Assembly (NCBI GenBank): GCA_000727475.1 | Contig: KL647297.1 | Coordinates: 340,421-404,420, forward strand | DNA length: 64,000 bases | Direction: 5' to 3' | Source of the DNA: Sarcocystis neurona | Taxonomy: Eukaryota; Apicomplexa; Conoidasida; Eucoccidiorida; Sarcocystidae | Shown here: piece by piece, positions 1 through 11,216 of the stretch | Numbering within the stretch: the first letter of the stretch is position 1 | Layout: every line of letters begins with the position of its first letter | Position numbers and translations under genes: made by a program | The notes under the pieces: generated by a model | The model's database searches: none | The model's input: the letters and a program-made list of their open reading frames with translations, nothing else | Told to the model about the DNA's origin: nothing

Positions 1-2200
1 CACTCACAGAGAAAGGTCTCAGTGACCGCAATACGGCGCGCGACAGAAGCGAAGAAGAATCGGAAGGAGAAAACGAGATGCAAGACGCAGGCGGAAATGC
101 AGAGGGAAAGGTAGCCAGAGACGGTGAAAGCAAAGGGTCCAAAGGAAAATAAAAAGGTGAGAAGTTACGAGCTGTCTCAGTGTCGCAGGTGGTGGTGCTT
201 CTGCAACGGGCAGGCCGCAGAAGGAACCGACCCTCTTGGAGGGCTGTGTGCACTGCGAAACTTGCTGCAGGAGCAGCGGCGTGACGCGTCCCGCAGCAGG
301 TGTTGCTGCAAAAGCCTGCAAAAGGAACAGACGGGCCTGACGGATAAGAAAAGGACGAGCAGCCGGTGCAGGACGCTAGGAAGCAGAGGGGACGGCCGCA
401 GAGGCGAAAGAACAGTTTCTCTGTTGTGAGAAGTGCCTTCCTGCGGCAGAAGAGCGGTGGACCGCAGCGCCGGCTGTGCGTGTCTCGCAGAAGAGAGGTG
501 GGAGGAGCAGCAAGGCGAGGCATTACAGCAGCAGCAGCATGGTCGGGACGTGCAGAAGTAGCAAGCGGCGAGTTACCCGAGTAAACGCATGCAACAGAGG
601 ACGACGAAGAAGCACTACCAACAGACGAGAGAGAAGAATTTGCTGCTGCCGTTGCGTCAGCAGGCGAGGAGAAGCACGAGAGGAGAGAAGCCCACCGTGT
701 GGGGTCTAGAGCAGCAGCAGCGGCAGCAGCACAGCAACGTCCGGGTCGCGGTGTGCTGCAGAGTAGAGCAGCAGGAGAGCAGCGGGGCGCGGAAGGAGCA
801 GCAGCATTTTGTGAGGCTGGAGAACAGGCAGCAGCAGCGCAGAGAAGCCCAGTGTCACACGTCAGACGAGGCAACTGCCTCGGAGAAGCAGCAAGAATGG
901 GGCAGAGATGCAGCACCAACGGCAGCAGGAGGAAGAAGCGATGGAACAAAATGAAAGGACTTCGAAGGAGACGCCTCGTCATTCCTCTTCTTCACCGGCG
1001 AAGAAAAAGGCAAGAGGAAGACGCTGGAAGAGCACCAGCAGTATTCGCTGACGCTTAGCGGAAGACTGGCTGCTGCTGTTGCAGCAAACGAGCGCAGGCC
1101 AGCTTCGACAGCAACGCTCCCACTGCTGCAGGTTCACCCCGTCGCTATCTTTTGCAAGTTGATTCGTGGTGCTGCTGCCGGTGGGATAATAACGGGAGAG
1201 CGGAGGGCGGCGCCTGCTGAGGCGTGAGGGAAGCGGCTGGTGCTGCTGCTCCTGCCAAGTTGGCTGCTGCCGCTGCTGCTACTCAAGACAGAGTTCCGCC
1301 GTTGCTGCTGCTCTTCCCGCAGCAAAGAGAGGACTGCCACTACTCCTCCTGCTACTGCTGCGCAGTGCAGGGAAGCGCCGGGAGTGTGAGGCGGGCTGCT
1401 GTGCTGCTGCTGCTGCAGCAAGACTGAGGCGTTGACAACGCACTTTCTGCTGCTCTTATGGAGAAAAAAGAGGCTCGAGAAGGAGCAGCAGGAAGAGGAA
1501 AGGGACGAGGAGGACGCGACGACTCGGGGCGAAGAGAAAAGAGTTTGAACGTCCCTCAGACAGCAGACCCCGCGAGACGCAGGCACCGCAGCAGTGAACG
1601 GAGAGAGAGCGGGCGAGCCGAGTTCGGTCGGGGGACGCGGCAGCAGCCAAAGCCGCGGTGGCTGCTCCTCCTCCGCGTCTCCTGCTGCCGTTCCTGCCGC
1701 GAGCAGGGCAGAGCAGCAGCAGCAGCAGCAGCAAAAAAGGGACACAGTGAATCAGGAGATAAAACAAAGACAGGAAGTGAGGCCCGGGAGGAGAAGCGAA
1801 CCATGTGGCATCCCCTTTCAGCTGCAGAGCAGAGCACACATATGTACCTGTACAGCAGAGGGAGACTGCCTAGGCACGGAAGTCTCTGCTTTTCTTCTTT
1901 TTCTTCTGTATCGACGCGGCAAGTAGAAGAAGAGGACCGGCTAAATTGGGGGGAAATTCTTCTCTTCCCTCCAGAGTCCCAGCAGGTTACATTCATAGAA
2001 AGACACGAGAAAAGAGAAGACTGGAAAATCGTGAAGTTGGCGCTTTGCTGCTGTCCGCAACTAGGCAGGGAGCGGCCCCCACGTACGGGCGCGCGCCGTC
2101 GAAGTGCTTCCTGCCTTTCCGTCGTCCCCGCCCGGGTTGCTCGGCTGCTTTGACGAGGGAAGTGAACTCTCCGCTCTATCTGCCCTTTTTTCTTTTTCTC
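1..2200. other. CAG/GCA-rich segment, no assignable gene
   Basis: Repeat-rich DNA with CAG, GCA and AGC on the + strand, densest around 700-850 and 1,690-1,740, and CTG-rich at about 1,170-1,430. Several overlapping frames are open on both strands. The most protein-like + strand frames are a Gln/Arg-rich stretch at 589-954 and a 231-codon frame at 1458-2153 that starts with a true ATG and is hydrophilic for its first 60 residues. Neither shows a recognisable domain, and an Ala-rich frame competes at 699-1058. These may be exons of a gene starting before the window, but I cannot fix frame or strand. Confidence 0.5.
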
Positions 2201-2224
2201 TTTTTATGGCCAAACTCGTGCACA

Positions 2225-2745
2225 GCCACGTCTATTATATAGACGCGTATATACATATATATACAAATCTCCTAGGGACGGAGGAACTCCTTCCGCATGC
2301 ATATGGGGCCTCCGTTCAACGTAGACACGTATATACTGCATCCCCGCACTGGTGACCAATATCTACGCCTTATACGTATATTTTGGATTTGCCTACATAT
2401 ACCTGCTTTGCATCTATCAAAATATATCTACCTACTTAAGACATATTATACCGGCACTATATCTGTACCTACTCATACACACATATATATCTGCCGACCT
2501 ATACATATACTTACCTATATACTTATCTATACATATATATATTATTATGAAATGCTACCTGTCAATACCATTACATATACATGTATACATTGCTATCTAT
2601 TTTATACGTGAATTATATCCATGTATACCTACACTTATCATACCATATCTATACCTAGCTATACATACATATATGTATACATATATATAGATATATACCT
2701 GTCTATACATATACCTACCTACACATATATATTGTAACTAGATAA
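2225..2745. repeat. TATA/CCTA-rich microsatellite region
   Basis: About 520 bp of AT-rich simple sequence dominated by TATATA, ACATATA and CTACCTA/CTATCTA words with no fixed unit length. The following 2,746-3,040 is CT-rich spacer without features. This is probably intergenic or intronic. Confidence 0.85.
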
Positions 2746-3039
2746 CATTCAACTATCGACATCTTTCCATGTAGATGTATATGCTGCTATCTACTCTGTA
2801 CGCAAAATTTATATATGCACAAACTTATCATACCTGTACTACACAGCTATATGTATATGTGCACGTGTCCACGAGTGCTAATTTCTGTTTTATGTCTCTT
2901 TCGTTGTCTTCCTCTATCATGTCTATTCTCCGTCACTTCTTCTGTGTCTCTCGTTTTCCCTTCTTTCGTTCTCTCTGTATACATATATGTAGACACATAC
3001 GGGTAGACACGTATGTAGGCACAGGATAGACACCTGCGT

Positions 3040-4290
3040 CTACAGACTGAAAGCTGAGGCGCAGCAGCTGAAGCAGTGATATTTACATGCAGGCGGTGGT
3101 AGAGAAGGGCGAAGGAAATTCCTTGGTGGTCTACAAAGGCGGCGCTGCAAGAGAGTCAGGCTGCTGCCACCTGCCTCCGCTGTAGCTGCTGCTCCTGCAG
3201 CTTCTCCTATCAACTGCTTCATGCTGCTGCTGTTCCTGCCGACCCCTCACGGCTCAGCTGCTTCTTCTTCCTCTTCCTGCGGTAGCTGCTCCTGCGACTC
3301 CTTCTTTTCTTGGCTTTGCTGCTGCGCTTTCCTGCGACTGCACCGCTGGGCTGCACCTGCTGCCCAGCCTGCTGTTGCCGCTTCTGAGGCTCTCGCCTGC
3401 TGCTGCTGTTGCTCTTGTGGCTGCTGCTGTGCTTCAGAGCTGTCGCCGTTGCCCCTGCCGTTGCTGCTGCTCTCCTGCTGCATCGGCTGCGACAACTGGC
3501 TGCTGCTTGTCGTTACCCCACGAGGTCGGGCGTCTCTCTAGCGTGGGAGAGCTTCGTTAGCTGCTGCAGCAGCAGCAGGAGTGGTGCACAGGGGCGCAGC
3601 TTTCCCTCCCTCGCGTTGTCCCCGGCTGCTGTAGATGAGTAGACGTGCTTTTCTCTTCTCGACAGAAACTATCTGCTCTTTCTCTGCTGCATGCCTTCTC
3701 CACCTCCTTTCTTATTCACGCGCGTTCCCACGCTCAAAAAGCAGCTGTCGCCTCTGCTGTGCTGCACGCCTCTCCCTCTTTTGCTGCATGTCTCTCCCTT
3801 TTTTGCTGCACTTTTTTTGTGGGCCGCACGCAGATGCGCTGCTGCGTGCGCGTGTCCCCTGGTGTGTCTCCGTCTCCTCTGCTGCAAGCCTCTTTCTGCT
3901 GTGCAGCAGCACTGCTTTTCCTTCATTCCGCTGCATTACGTCTCGCGACGCCGGCGTCCGCAGGCGCATGCACTTCCTCTCCCCGCCTTCTGGAGCCTCC
4001 CACCACTGTTGCACACCCCACACTTTCTCCTATCTCCGCAGCTCTCCTTTTTGCGGCCCCTTCCCTATCGCGCTGCCTGCACCGGGTTTTCGTCTGCTGG
4101 ACGCAGCTCGCCTGCTCCTGCAGCAGCAGCAGCGTCTTCTTCTTCTTTACTGTCCTGCAGAGCGTCCACAAGCAACCCGGTACCTCTCGGGCCCGTGCTG
4201 CTGCGATTCCTGCTGCTGGGATTCCTGCTGCTGCAGGTCGCACACCAGCTACCCAAGACTCACACCGCTGAGAGCTCGCCGCTGGCGCTT
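3040..4290. other. CTG-rich segment, possible minus-strand gene pieces
   Basis: The + strand is rich in GCTGCTGCT and T-rich tracts. Read on the minus strand this gives Gln/Glu/Lys-rich protein, notably an 82-codon frame at 3247-3495 with runs of Gln followed by a poly-Glu end. Other minus frames (3712-4023, 3923-4243) are charged but unrecognised. + strand frames here are Leu/Cys-rich and look like non-coding translations. This may be a minus-strand gene, but start, stop and splice sites are not established. Confidence 0.4.
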
Positions 4291-4552
4291 CTCTGCTGCT
4301 CGACTGCTGTCGCTGCTCTGGCTATCTTCCTCGTCCAGTGTCTACCACTTCTGTTCCTATTCTGTATATATGTGTCTGCATGTCATTAGACATAAATGTG
4401 TAAACGTTTATATATATATGTGTGGCAGTAAAAGACAAGGCCGCCGGCAGAGGGGAGAAGAAGCGAGACGCACGTGTGAGGAATATAGGCGTGCATGCGC
4501 TGGGCAGCTCACACACCACCGGCGCACGTGGCGATAGAAGAAGAGAAACTGG

Positions 4553-4639
4553 AGAAGAAGTAGACACTAAAAAGGAATATGTGAAAAGAAGAAGTAGACA
4601 CCAAAGAGGAAACTCGGAACCCTCAGAAGAAGTAGACAC
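4553..4639 (+). repeat. Short direct repeat, 3 copies of a 15-mer
   Basis: The word AGAAGAAGTAGACAC occurs three times, starting at 4553, 4587 and 4625 (spacing 34 and 38 bp), separated by purine-rich linkers. It is too short and irregular to be an array of known type. It lies just before a TA run at about 4,650. Confidence 0.8.
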
Positions 4640-4659
4640 ACCTAAGCGTATATATATAT

Positions 4660-6590
4660 ATTAAGACGTGTGCATGTAAGGCCGGAATACAGAGGAAGGG
4701 GATGCTACCACCTGATGGCTTAGTAGCTCCATTACCAACATTGCTAGACGGCCTGTCGAAAAGATGGGAAGAACTCGTAAACGCAATTTAGCAGTAAATC
4801 TGGTGAGTATAAGCCTGCCCAGATACTGCAGGAGCCACACACATTCGTAGGCACCCACCAACATTCGTAGACATCCCCGTAGGTGGCGACACAGCGACAC
4901 GGGGAGAGGAACGGGCAGAGAGACGGCGCGACAGCGATGGGGACGTTTGAACGGCGATATTTCTTGAGAAGTAAAGATGCCACGCCGCCGTCTTTTTTGC
5001 GTGCAACTTGGAGAAGAAAGAAGCGTCCTCCGCCGCTCGTGTCGGGCGTGAGCGACAGAGAGAGAAAAGCGGAGGAGACGATTTAAAGCTACGAATCCGT
5101 GAAGATGTGACCACACGGCGGTTTTCCACGTGCGGCGTGCGAATGAGAAAAGACTTCCCAACGGTCTTCTCTGGGCGTGGAGAAGAGTGTCCAAGCGTCG
5201 TCGCAAGGCACGGCTGCGGGGGAACGCCGGCGAAAGAGGAGCAGATGTGTACGCGCACGTGGTTCGTGAGTCACTTTGTGAAGACGTGGGAGGTTGGGTG
5301 GAAAGAGGGGCTGATTTGTTTATCACGGAGGGAAGAAGAGAGAGGAAGAAGTCGCGGAATAGATTCACGGAGAAAAAAGCCGGCCGCGTTCGAGATTCTC
5401 ATCGACGCACACACTCGTACGGGGACGAAGACATGCGATACGCACCGAGCGGGGGACAAAGAGAATTTCTACTTATTCTCAGAAACTAAAATTTCCCAAG
5501 GAGAACATTTGCGATATATACGAGGAGAACTGCCAAAATGTCCCCTGTGTGTGTGCACACCAGATATATATGTACTCATATATCCGTGTTCATGTGGTGG
5601 TACTTCCACAAGCTTAAAGTAGAATATTAGCAGTTCCCACGCAGACATCCACAAACAACACGCTGGCATTCAAGTAGTCTCCCGCAAATGTCCGGCGCGA
5701 CAAAATTGCAGTGAGAAAAAGGGGACAGACTCAAAATTTGGCGGCAGATGTGCGCGCCAGGCGGACGGTTGCGGATCAAAAGGCGAGGGAAACACAAGAA
5801 GACATGCGCGCGCATGCGTGTGTGTAAGTGATTAAACAGGCATTTTGGTCATTTCTATGTGTGTGGGCAAGGACACACAGAAATTCACGAAGAGGTCCAA
5901 CCCCTGGCACGGAATTGCACCGGTGGAGAGGTCTGTGGAAAGTAGTAGTCGGCAGTACAACGTTGGTATACGTCTACGTAGATCGGTACGTGTTCGTATG
6001 CCGGCCCTCTCGCCGATAGTACGCAGAAAAAGTCTACGTAGATATGATGCTTCCGAATCATTAAATATCACGACTACAGAGGGAGCCACACAGAAAGAGA
6101 GAGAGAATTTTGTGTATGTGTATTTGTCTGCATACAAGTCACGAATATTAAGTTCCCGATACACATACTCAGGGACGGGGGTGATGACCCCTTCGCGAGG
6201 ACAGACACACACTTGGCTGCACTTTAAAACTACATTCTCGCATGCGTCAAAATGCAGGCCCATTCAGGAGTGTAGAAACGAAAGTGAACTTCCCTTGCAA
6301 CCATGAATACAGAGTCGGTGGGATGAGAAAGACGCAGATGTTGTCCAAGGTTGTCTGTCGCGGTCTGTGTGTGCTGCTCGTGTCTTAACACGTGTGCGCA
6401 GGGGTAGCCACCCCATTGCTGGAAGGAGCCGCGAAGAGAAGATCTCGGCAGGACAAGAGAGAAAAAGGGAACATTTCGAAAGCAAAGATGAGAAAAAAAC
6501 CACGAAGATACATGCGCAGGCATCAACATACATACTGCCAGTGTGGACCCTGTGTACATGACATGCTCCCGGTGGGTGTGACTGTCTCTC
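4660..6590. other. Spacer without a recognisable gene
   Basis: Balanced-composition DNA with few CAG repeats. Moderately long open frames exist on both strands (5008-5622 and 5845-6306 on +; 4661-5368 and 5832-6263 on -). They overlap one another, have no recognisable motif, and end in TATATA-type simple sequence. The 12-mer GTCTACGTAGAT occurs twice about 60 bp apart near 5,972 and 6,033. I see no gene here that I can defend. Confidence 0.5.
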
Positions 6591-6595
6591 TCGCA

Positions 6596-7290
6596 GCAGC
6601 TGGCTCAGCAGCAGCTGAAGCAGCACCAGCGGGGGTTGCTGCAGAGGGAGATGAAACAGCCTTCGCTGCTGAAATAGCCTTCGCTGAAGCAGCATTACGC
6701 GAAGCAATTACAGGCAGGTGTAGGGGATGGAACAGCAAATACTTTAGAGGAGCAGTTGGAGCAGCAGCAGGAACATGAAAGGTAGGAACAACAGCGGTTG
6801 CGGCCTCCACGACAGGTGGACTGGCAACAGCAACACCCGCTGCTTAGTCGAGCTGCAAAACGCAGAGATGTAGAGGACAAAGGAGCAGCAGCAACGTGCC
6901 TGCCATCAGCTGGTGCAGCAACAGCCAGACTGCAGCATCTGCAGCTGAAGCAGCGGCAGCTGTATGTGGAAAAGGCGTAGAAGGCAGGAGCTACAGAGCC
7001 GTAAGGGCCGCTGGTAAGGGCCGCCAGCCTTCTGTCGTTCATTTATTGTATGAGAAGCAGCTGGTGGAGGGGCGTCGTCAGCACATCACTTGGAGGTAGT
7101 ACAAGCAACAGCAGCAGGGAAGAAGAAGTAGCAGCATAGAGCGCAGCAGCAGCTCCGGATCTACTCTTCACAGCAGCGCCAGACGAAGGGGAGAGGATTA
7201 GCAACAGCAATAAAGAAGATGAAGCAGCAGCAGCACGAGAGGAAGCAGGAGCACCGGCCGCAGCAGAAGCCCAGAAGCTGAGTCAGCAAC
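6596..7290 (+). other. CAG-rich exon-like segment
   Basis: A splice-acceptor-like tract (gtctctctcgcag, ending at 6595) is followed by a frame reading QLAQQQLKQHQRGLLQREMK, a coiled-coil-like Gln-rich helix that stops at TAG 6673-6675. A second Gln/Arg-rich frame runs 6798-6980 and ends LQLKQRQLYVEKA. A donor-like AAAG/GTAGGA lies near 6,780. An Ala-rich frame competes on each strand. It could be the 3' exons of a Gln-rich gene whose 5' part is not visible, or simply decayed repeat DNA. Frame and limits are uncertain. Confidence 0.3.
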
Positions 7291-7864
7291 GACAGAACGA
7301 GAGGCGTCAGCGTCCGCACCAGCAGATTCAACACGAGTTCGCGCGCCGAAGGCAGGTGGAGCACCGTCTATACGGAATAATTCATACAAAAAAAAGTCGT
7401 GCTGATCTGTGGGTGCCGCTGTGGAAAATGCCACGGAGACGTTGATACAGAGAAATGTGCAATGTCAGGAGATCCTCGATTGCGGGCGCTAGCCCCTTCT
7501 TCCGTTTTAGCGAAATGGCAGATGCAACTCGGCTGCCCATCTCTTCAGAAAAAGACGACCTGTGTAGGCACGGCGTGAAAAATGCACGTGTGCAGGACAA
7601 CGGCCTTTTCGCAGACACATGCGCGTAGATGGATACGCGTCCCCCAGAGTGCAGGGGACAAGAGATCTATTATCTTCCACAGTCACAAAAATACGCATCT
7701 GTTCGCTTCTTCTTGCTCCTTAGTCGTCAGTCAGTCAGTACACGCACTTGTCTGTCTATACAGGTTATACGCCCATACTGTAGAAGAGGACGTGGAAAAG
7801 TAGCGTTTCCTACCTGGCCATATGTGTGCTAAGACATGTAGGTGTGTATGTGTACAGTGCTAAG
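7291..7864. other. Spacer, nothing recognised
   Basis: Mixed-composition sequence between a CAG-rich segment and the minisatellite that follows. Short open frames on both strands have no recognisable features. Confidence 0.5.
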
Positions 7865-8212
7865 GGAAAAGTACACATATACATAAGTAGATGAATATAT
7901 ATGTATAATTCTTTGGCACACGTATACATATATGTAAATGAGTGTATACATGTACAGTTCTGAGGCACACGTATACATATACGTAAAGAGATGAATATAT
8001 ATGTATAGTTCTGAGGCACACGTATACATATACGTAAGGAGATGAATATAGATGTATAATTCTTTGGCACACGTACACATATATGTAAATAGGTGTATAT
8101 ATGTGCAGTTCTGAGGCACACGTATACATATACGTAAGGATGAATATATATGTATAGTTCTGAGGCACACGTATACCTATATATAAATAGATGAATATAT
8201 GTGTTTAATGTT
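7865..8212. repeat. Higher-order minisatellite, six 49-51 bp monomers in two trimers
   Basis: Six tandem monomers share a GGCACACGTATACATATAYG-like core; the GGCACAC word starts at 7915, 7964, 8015, 8066, 8115 and 8164 (spacing 49, 51, 51, 49, 49). Monomers 1 and 4 both begin CTTTGG and share a diverged GTGTATA half, whereas 2, 3, 5 and 6 begin CTGAGG. The array is thus two copies of a three-monomer block of about 150 bp. The minus strand stays open in all three frames over the array, which fits stop-poor repeat DNA better than a protein. Confidence 0.9.
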
Positions 8213-8620
8213 GCTATGAGTGACAACACACCTGATGCGCACAAGTGCAGTGACACATGATGCCCACGGACGAGCACTCCTTCCACCCCCTGAACAAGGA
8301 ATCTACATAAAGTGTGTGGTGTTTTTTTCTGACTCCGCAGGGGTACTACCCAAGCGGCACCCAAGACAGCATTCTGTCCACACATGTGTGGACCGGTCTT
8401 GGTCCCTGTTGGCATGCGTGGATATATATATATATATATATGCACACGAGTCCATGTATGTGCATGAGCGATGTGTTCCACCCGCTTTTCTGTCGCGTTG
8501 TATATGGTCGGCTTTGTCCACTGAACCTATTTTCTCAGAAGGGGATAGAGAGGCAATGACGCAAAGGTAAAGAAATTTCTGCTGCGCCTCAAGGTCTGCT
8601 GCCTTGCCGGGGACACATGT
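8213..8620. other. Spacer with a TA run
   Basis: Contains a GGATATATATATATATATAT-type run near 8,422-8,442. No gene is recognised. Confidence 0.5.
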
Positions 8621-8669
8621 GCTCGTGGCGTTGCTGCAGTGGGACAGGAACTGCAGCAACGCCACGAGC
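8621..8669. repeat. Perfect 20-bp inverted repeat (hairpin)
   Basis: The left arm 8621-8640 is GCTCGTGGCGTTGCTGCAGT and the right arm 8650-8669 is ACTGCAGCAACGCCACGAGC, its exact reverse complement. A 9-nt loop, gggacagga, separates them. The stem is GC-rich and would be very stable as RNA or as a cruciform. No poly-T tail follows, so it is not an obvious Pol III terminator. It merges on the right into CAG repeats. Confidence 0.95.
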
Positions 8670-8696
8670 AGCAGCAGGAGCAACACGTGCTCTGTC

Positions 8697-8718
8697 TGTG
8701 TGTGTGTGTGTGTGTGTG
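8697..8718. repeat. (TG)n microsatellite
   Basis: Eleven TG units followed by CGTGCGTG. A second run of ten GT units lies at 10313-10332. Confidence 0.95.
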
Positions 8719-8729
8719 CGTGCGTGTAT

Positions 8730-11216
8730 TTCCTTCAGTCACAACGGACGCCTACGTATAACGACGGCACTGCCACTCCGGCCGTGCGGGCTGTTCCCGC
8801 TGCTGTTACTACTCCTTTTTGAACCGCAGGGCCGCTGCTCCTCCGCTTGCCCCGCAAAGCTCGGGCTCCTCGTCTTCGTCCCCAAGCAGCCTGTGACTCC
8901 TGTTTCTTCACACGTCTGTGTGTAATTCTCGAACCTGTGCGGGCAACACCCTTGCAGTCACTCGTAACGACAGGCCGAGGGCTGCCGTCATTCCCACACA
9001 ATAGCTGCCGTCGATTTTGCGTTCGTTGTAGTAGTGTAGTGGTTCTAGCCATTCTACTAGCGTCACAAGTAGTGGTAGTCGTAGTAGTAGCAAGAGGTAT
9101 AGCAGAAGCACCGCTGCTGATCATCTTGTGCTGCTGCGACTACTGCTCCACGGGGTGGTACTGCTGCTGCCAGTCCTCTGTGTGTGTGAGGAGGGAAGCA
9201 CTGCTACTAGGCTCGTGTAGGCGTCACTCATTGCCCGAGCTAGGGCTCCTAGCTAGGGCTCCCTTCTATGCAAGCAGCAGCTCGAGCAGCGGGGTTCACG
9301 CTTGTGTTGGTGAATCCCGGTTTTTTCTCAACAACCCGCGCTCGTCCAAGCAGAGCAGCAGTAGCGGCCGCACCAGCAGCACCCGCAGCAGCAGCAGCCG
9401 CAGCAACAGCAGCCGCAGCAGCAGCACCCCGGAGCAGCAGCAGCCGGAGCAGCAGCACGCGCAGCAGCAGCAGCCGCGGGGGCACGCACCAGCGTTCGCC
9501 TGCGGCAGCACAGCTGCAGCAGCGAGAGCAGCAGCAGCAACAGCAGCGACAGCTGACAAACAGACAATTCGGCCGGGAGGAGCACTCGCGCAAGCGCAGG
9601 TTCAGCAGGACGAGGGCGTTACCTTGCTAACGCAGGAGCAGAGTTGCGTCGCAGTGAGAGACCGACTGCACTGCCCCAAGCTTGTTTCCCTGCGCAGAGA
9701 GGTGGGGTGCTGCTGCTCTGTACTACGGTGTACTACGACGGCTGCCGCTTCTCAATATCTTCCCCCCCTGTCTCTACTGAGAGACAACCGAGACATGCAA
9801 TGTGGTCTCTTCTTTCATTAATTGCAAGTTTTCAATCTTCACACATGCGTAAGTAGACAATACGACTTTCGGCTACCCCCTGCCCGTGCAGAAATAGCGC
9901 GCGCCCCTCTGTCCCCTCCCCGCCGCGTCCCGACGCGCAGCGCTGCGCGGCCGCGGCAGCAGCAAAGGCAGCTACAAGAGCGCCAGGACATAAAAATTTC
10001 TGTCTTCTTCCTACTCTTTTCTTCCGCTAGAAGACGCATCTATTCTTCTCCACTGCTGCTGCGCGCAGATGGCATGTCTCTGCCTCTGCTTTCCCCGTCG
10101 CGCACTCGTGGAAGAAGAAGGCCGCGGCCCGTCGTCCGGCGGCGGGGAGCAACAAGAACAGCAGCAGCGACAGCAGTAACGCTGCCACAGCCGCAGCAAC
10201 AACCCCTGCCCAACGAAAGCAGCGACTCCTGCACAACAACAACAACAAGAGCAGCAGCATTTCGGGTCCTCTTCATTATTCATGGAGGGGATCGGCGAAG
10301 ACTGAGGCAGGAGTGTGTGTGTGTGTGTGTGTATGGGTGTTGCTCTGCATGTAGCAGGATGACAGCGCCACGCCAGTGGCAGGAGGGCGTTCCTGCTGGT
10401 ACCATAGAAGTGTGCAAGGCCGCTGCAGCAACGGCGGAAAGCAGCAGAAAAAGGGCAGTTGTAGAAACGTGTTCGGTTGTTGCGGCGCAGCCGCTTGTTT
10501 CCGGTGTACGTACACCCGAACGTCTCGCGACCGCACACGAGTCTGGCGGCCGCAGAGTGTCTCACGTCTCCCGTCTGCAACAGTTGCTTCTCCTGCTGCT
10601 GCTGCTGCTGACAGTCCTCTCCTTTGTCCCGTACTTCCGCCCATCTCTGAGCTGTCGTTTCTTCTCTGCTTCCTCCTGTCGACTTTCGACGGTCCTCGTC
10701 TCGCCGTCCACCCCTCTGCAGCAGCGTCTCCCTGCGTCTTCGCTCGCGCGTCCTGCTGCTGCACCGTCCAGTGCTGCTGCTGCTGCTTTGTCCAGAACAG
10801 CGGCTGCACAGAGACGTGGCCCAGCAGGGCTTGGGGCAGCTGCTCGTAGTTTTGTTGCTGCTGCTGCTGCTCGTCGTCGTACTTCCCTTACTCTTCCTGT
10901 ACTTTCTGTCCCGCATACTCGTACGACTGCTGTTTCCTCGGGTCCTTCTGCTCCCGCTGCCCGAAGCGCTCGTGCTGCTCCTGCTGCCGGACCGGCGCAG
11001 CAAACAACGGCGCTTTTTCTCGTCTCTCAGGACGCTGATGCTGCTCCGGAGTTGTCTTCTGCTGCCAACGAGGGTCCCCTTTCCGCATACTTTGTTTGCA
11101 CCGATGCTTCTTCACCTTGTTGCCTGCTGCGGTCCTTCTCTGTCCTCCCCTACCCCTCTCCCTTGGTCGCGGTCCTCTCCTCCTGCGCCGCCGTGGTACT
11201 GCGCTTCTGCGGATTG
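8730..11216 (+). other. Upstream region of gene A, possible 5' exons
   Basis: Contains a GTA-rich patch at about 9,025-9,095 and a dense CAG tract at about 9,345-9,545. On + a stop-free frame in phase with gene A runs from 9822. It includes in-frame ATGs at 10074 and 10359 and a poly-Leu hydrophobic stretch (about 10,580-10,625) that could be an N-terminal membrane anchor. On - several Arg/Ser- and Leu/Cys-rich frames are also open. The 11,040-11,215 part is C/T-rich like an intron or leader. I leave it unassigned because an internal ATG at 11217 gives a cleaner signal peptide. Confidence 0.4.

Noticed and set aside
5008..5622. 204-codon + frame in the 5-kb spacer
   Set aside because: Overlaps equally long minus frames, has no recognisable motif, and ends in simple sequence.
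7810..8481. Minus-strand 223-codon frame with YIY/RVPQNYT-like repeats
   Set aside because: It is a translation of the 49-51 bp minisatellite; all three minus frames are open, so openness is not evidence of coding.
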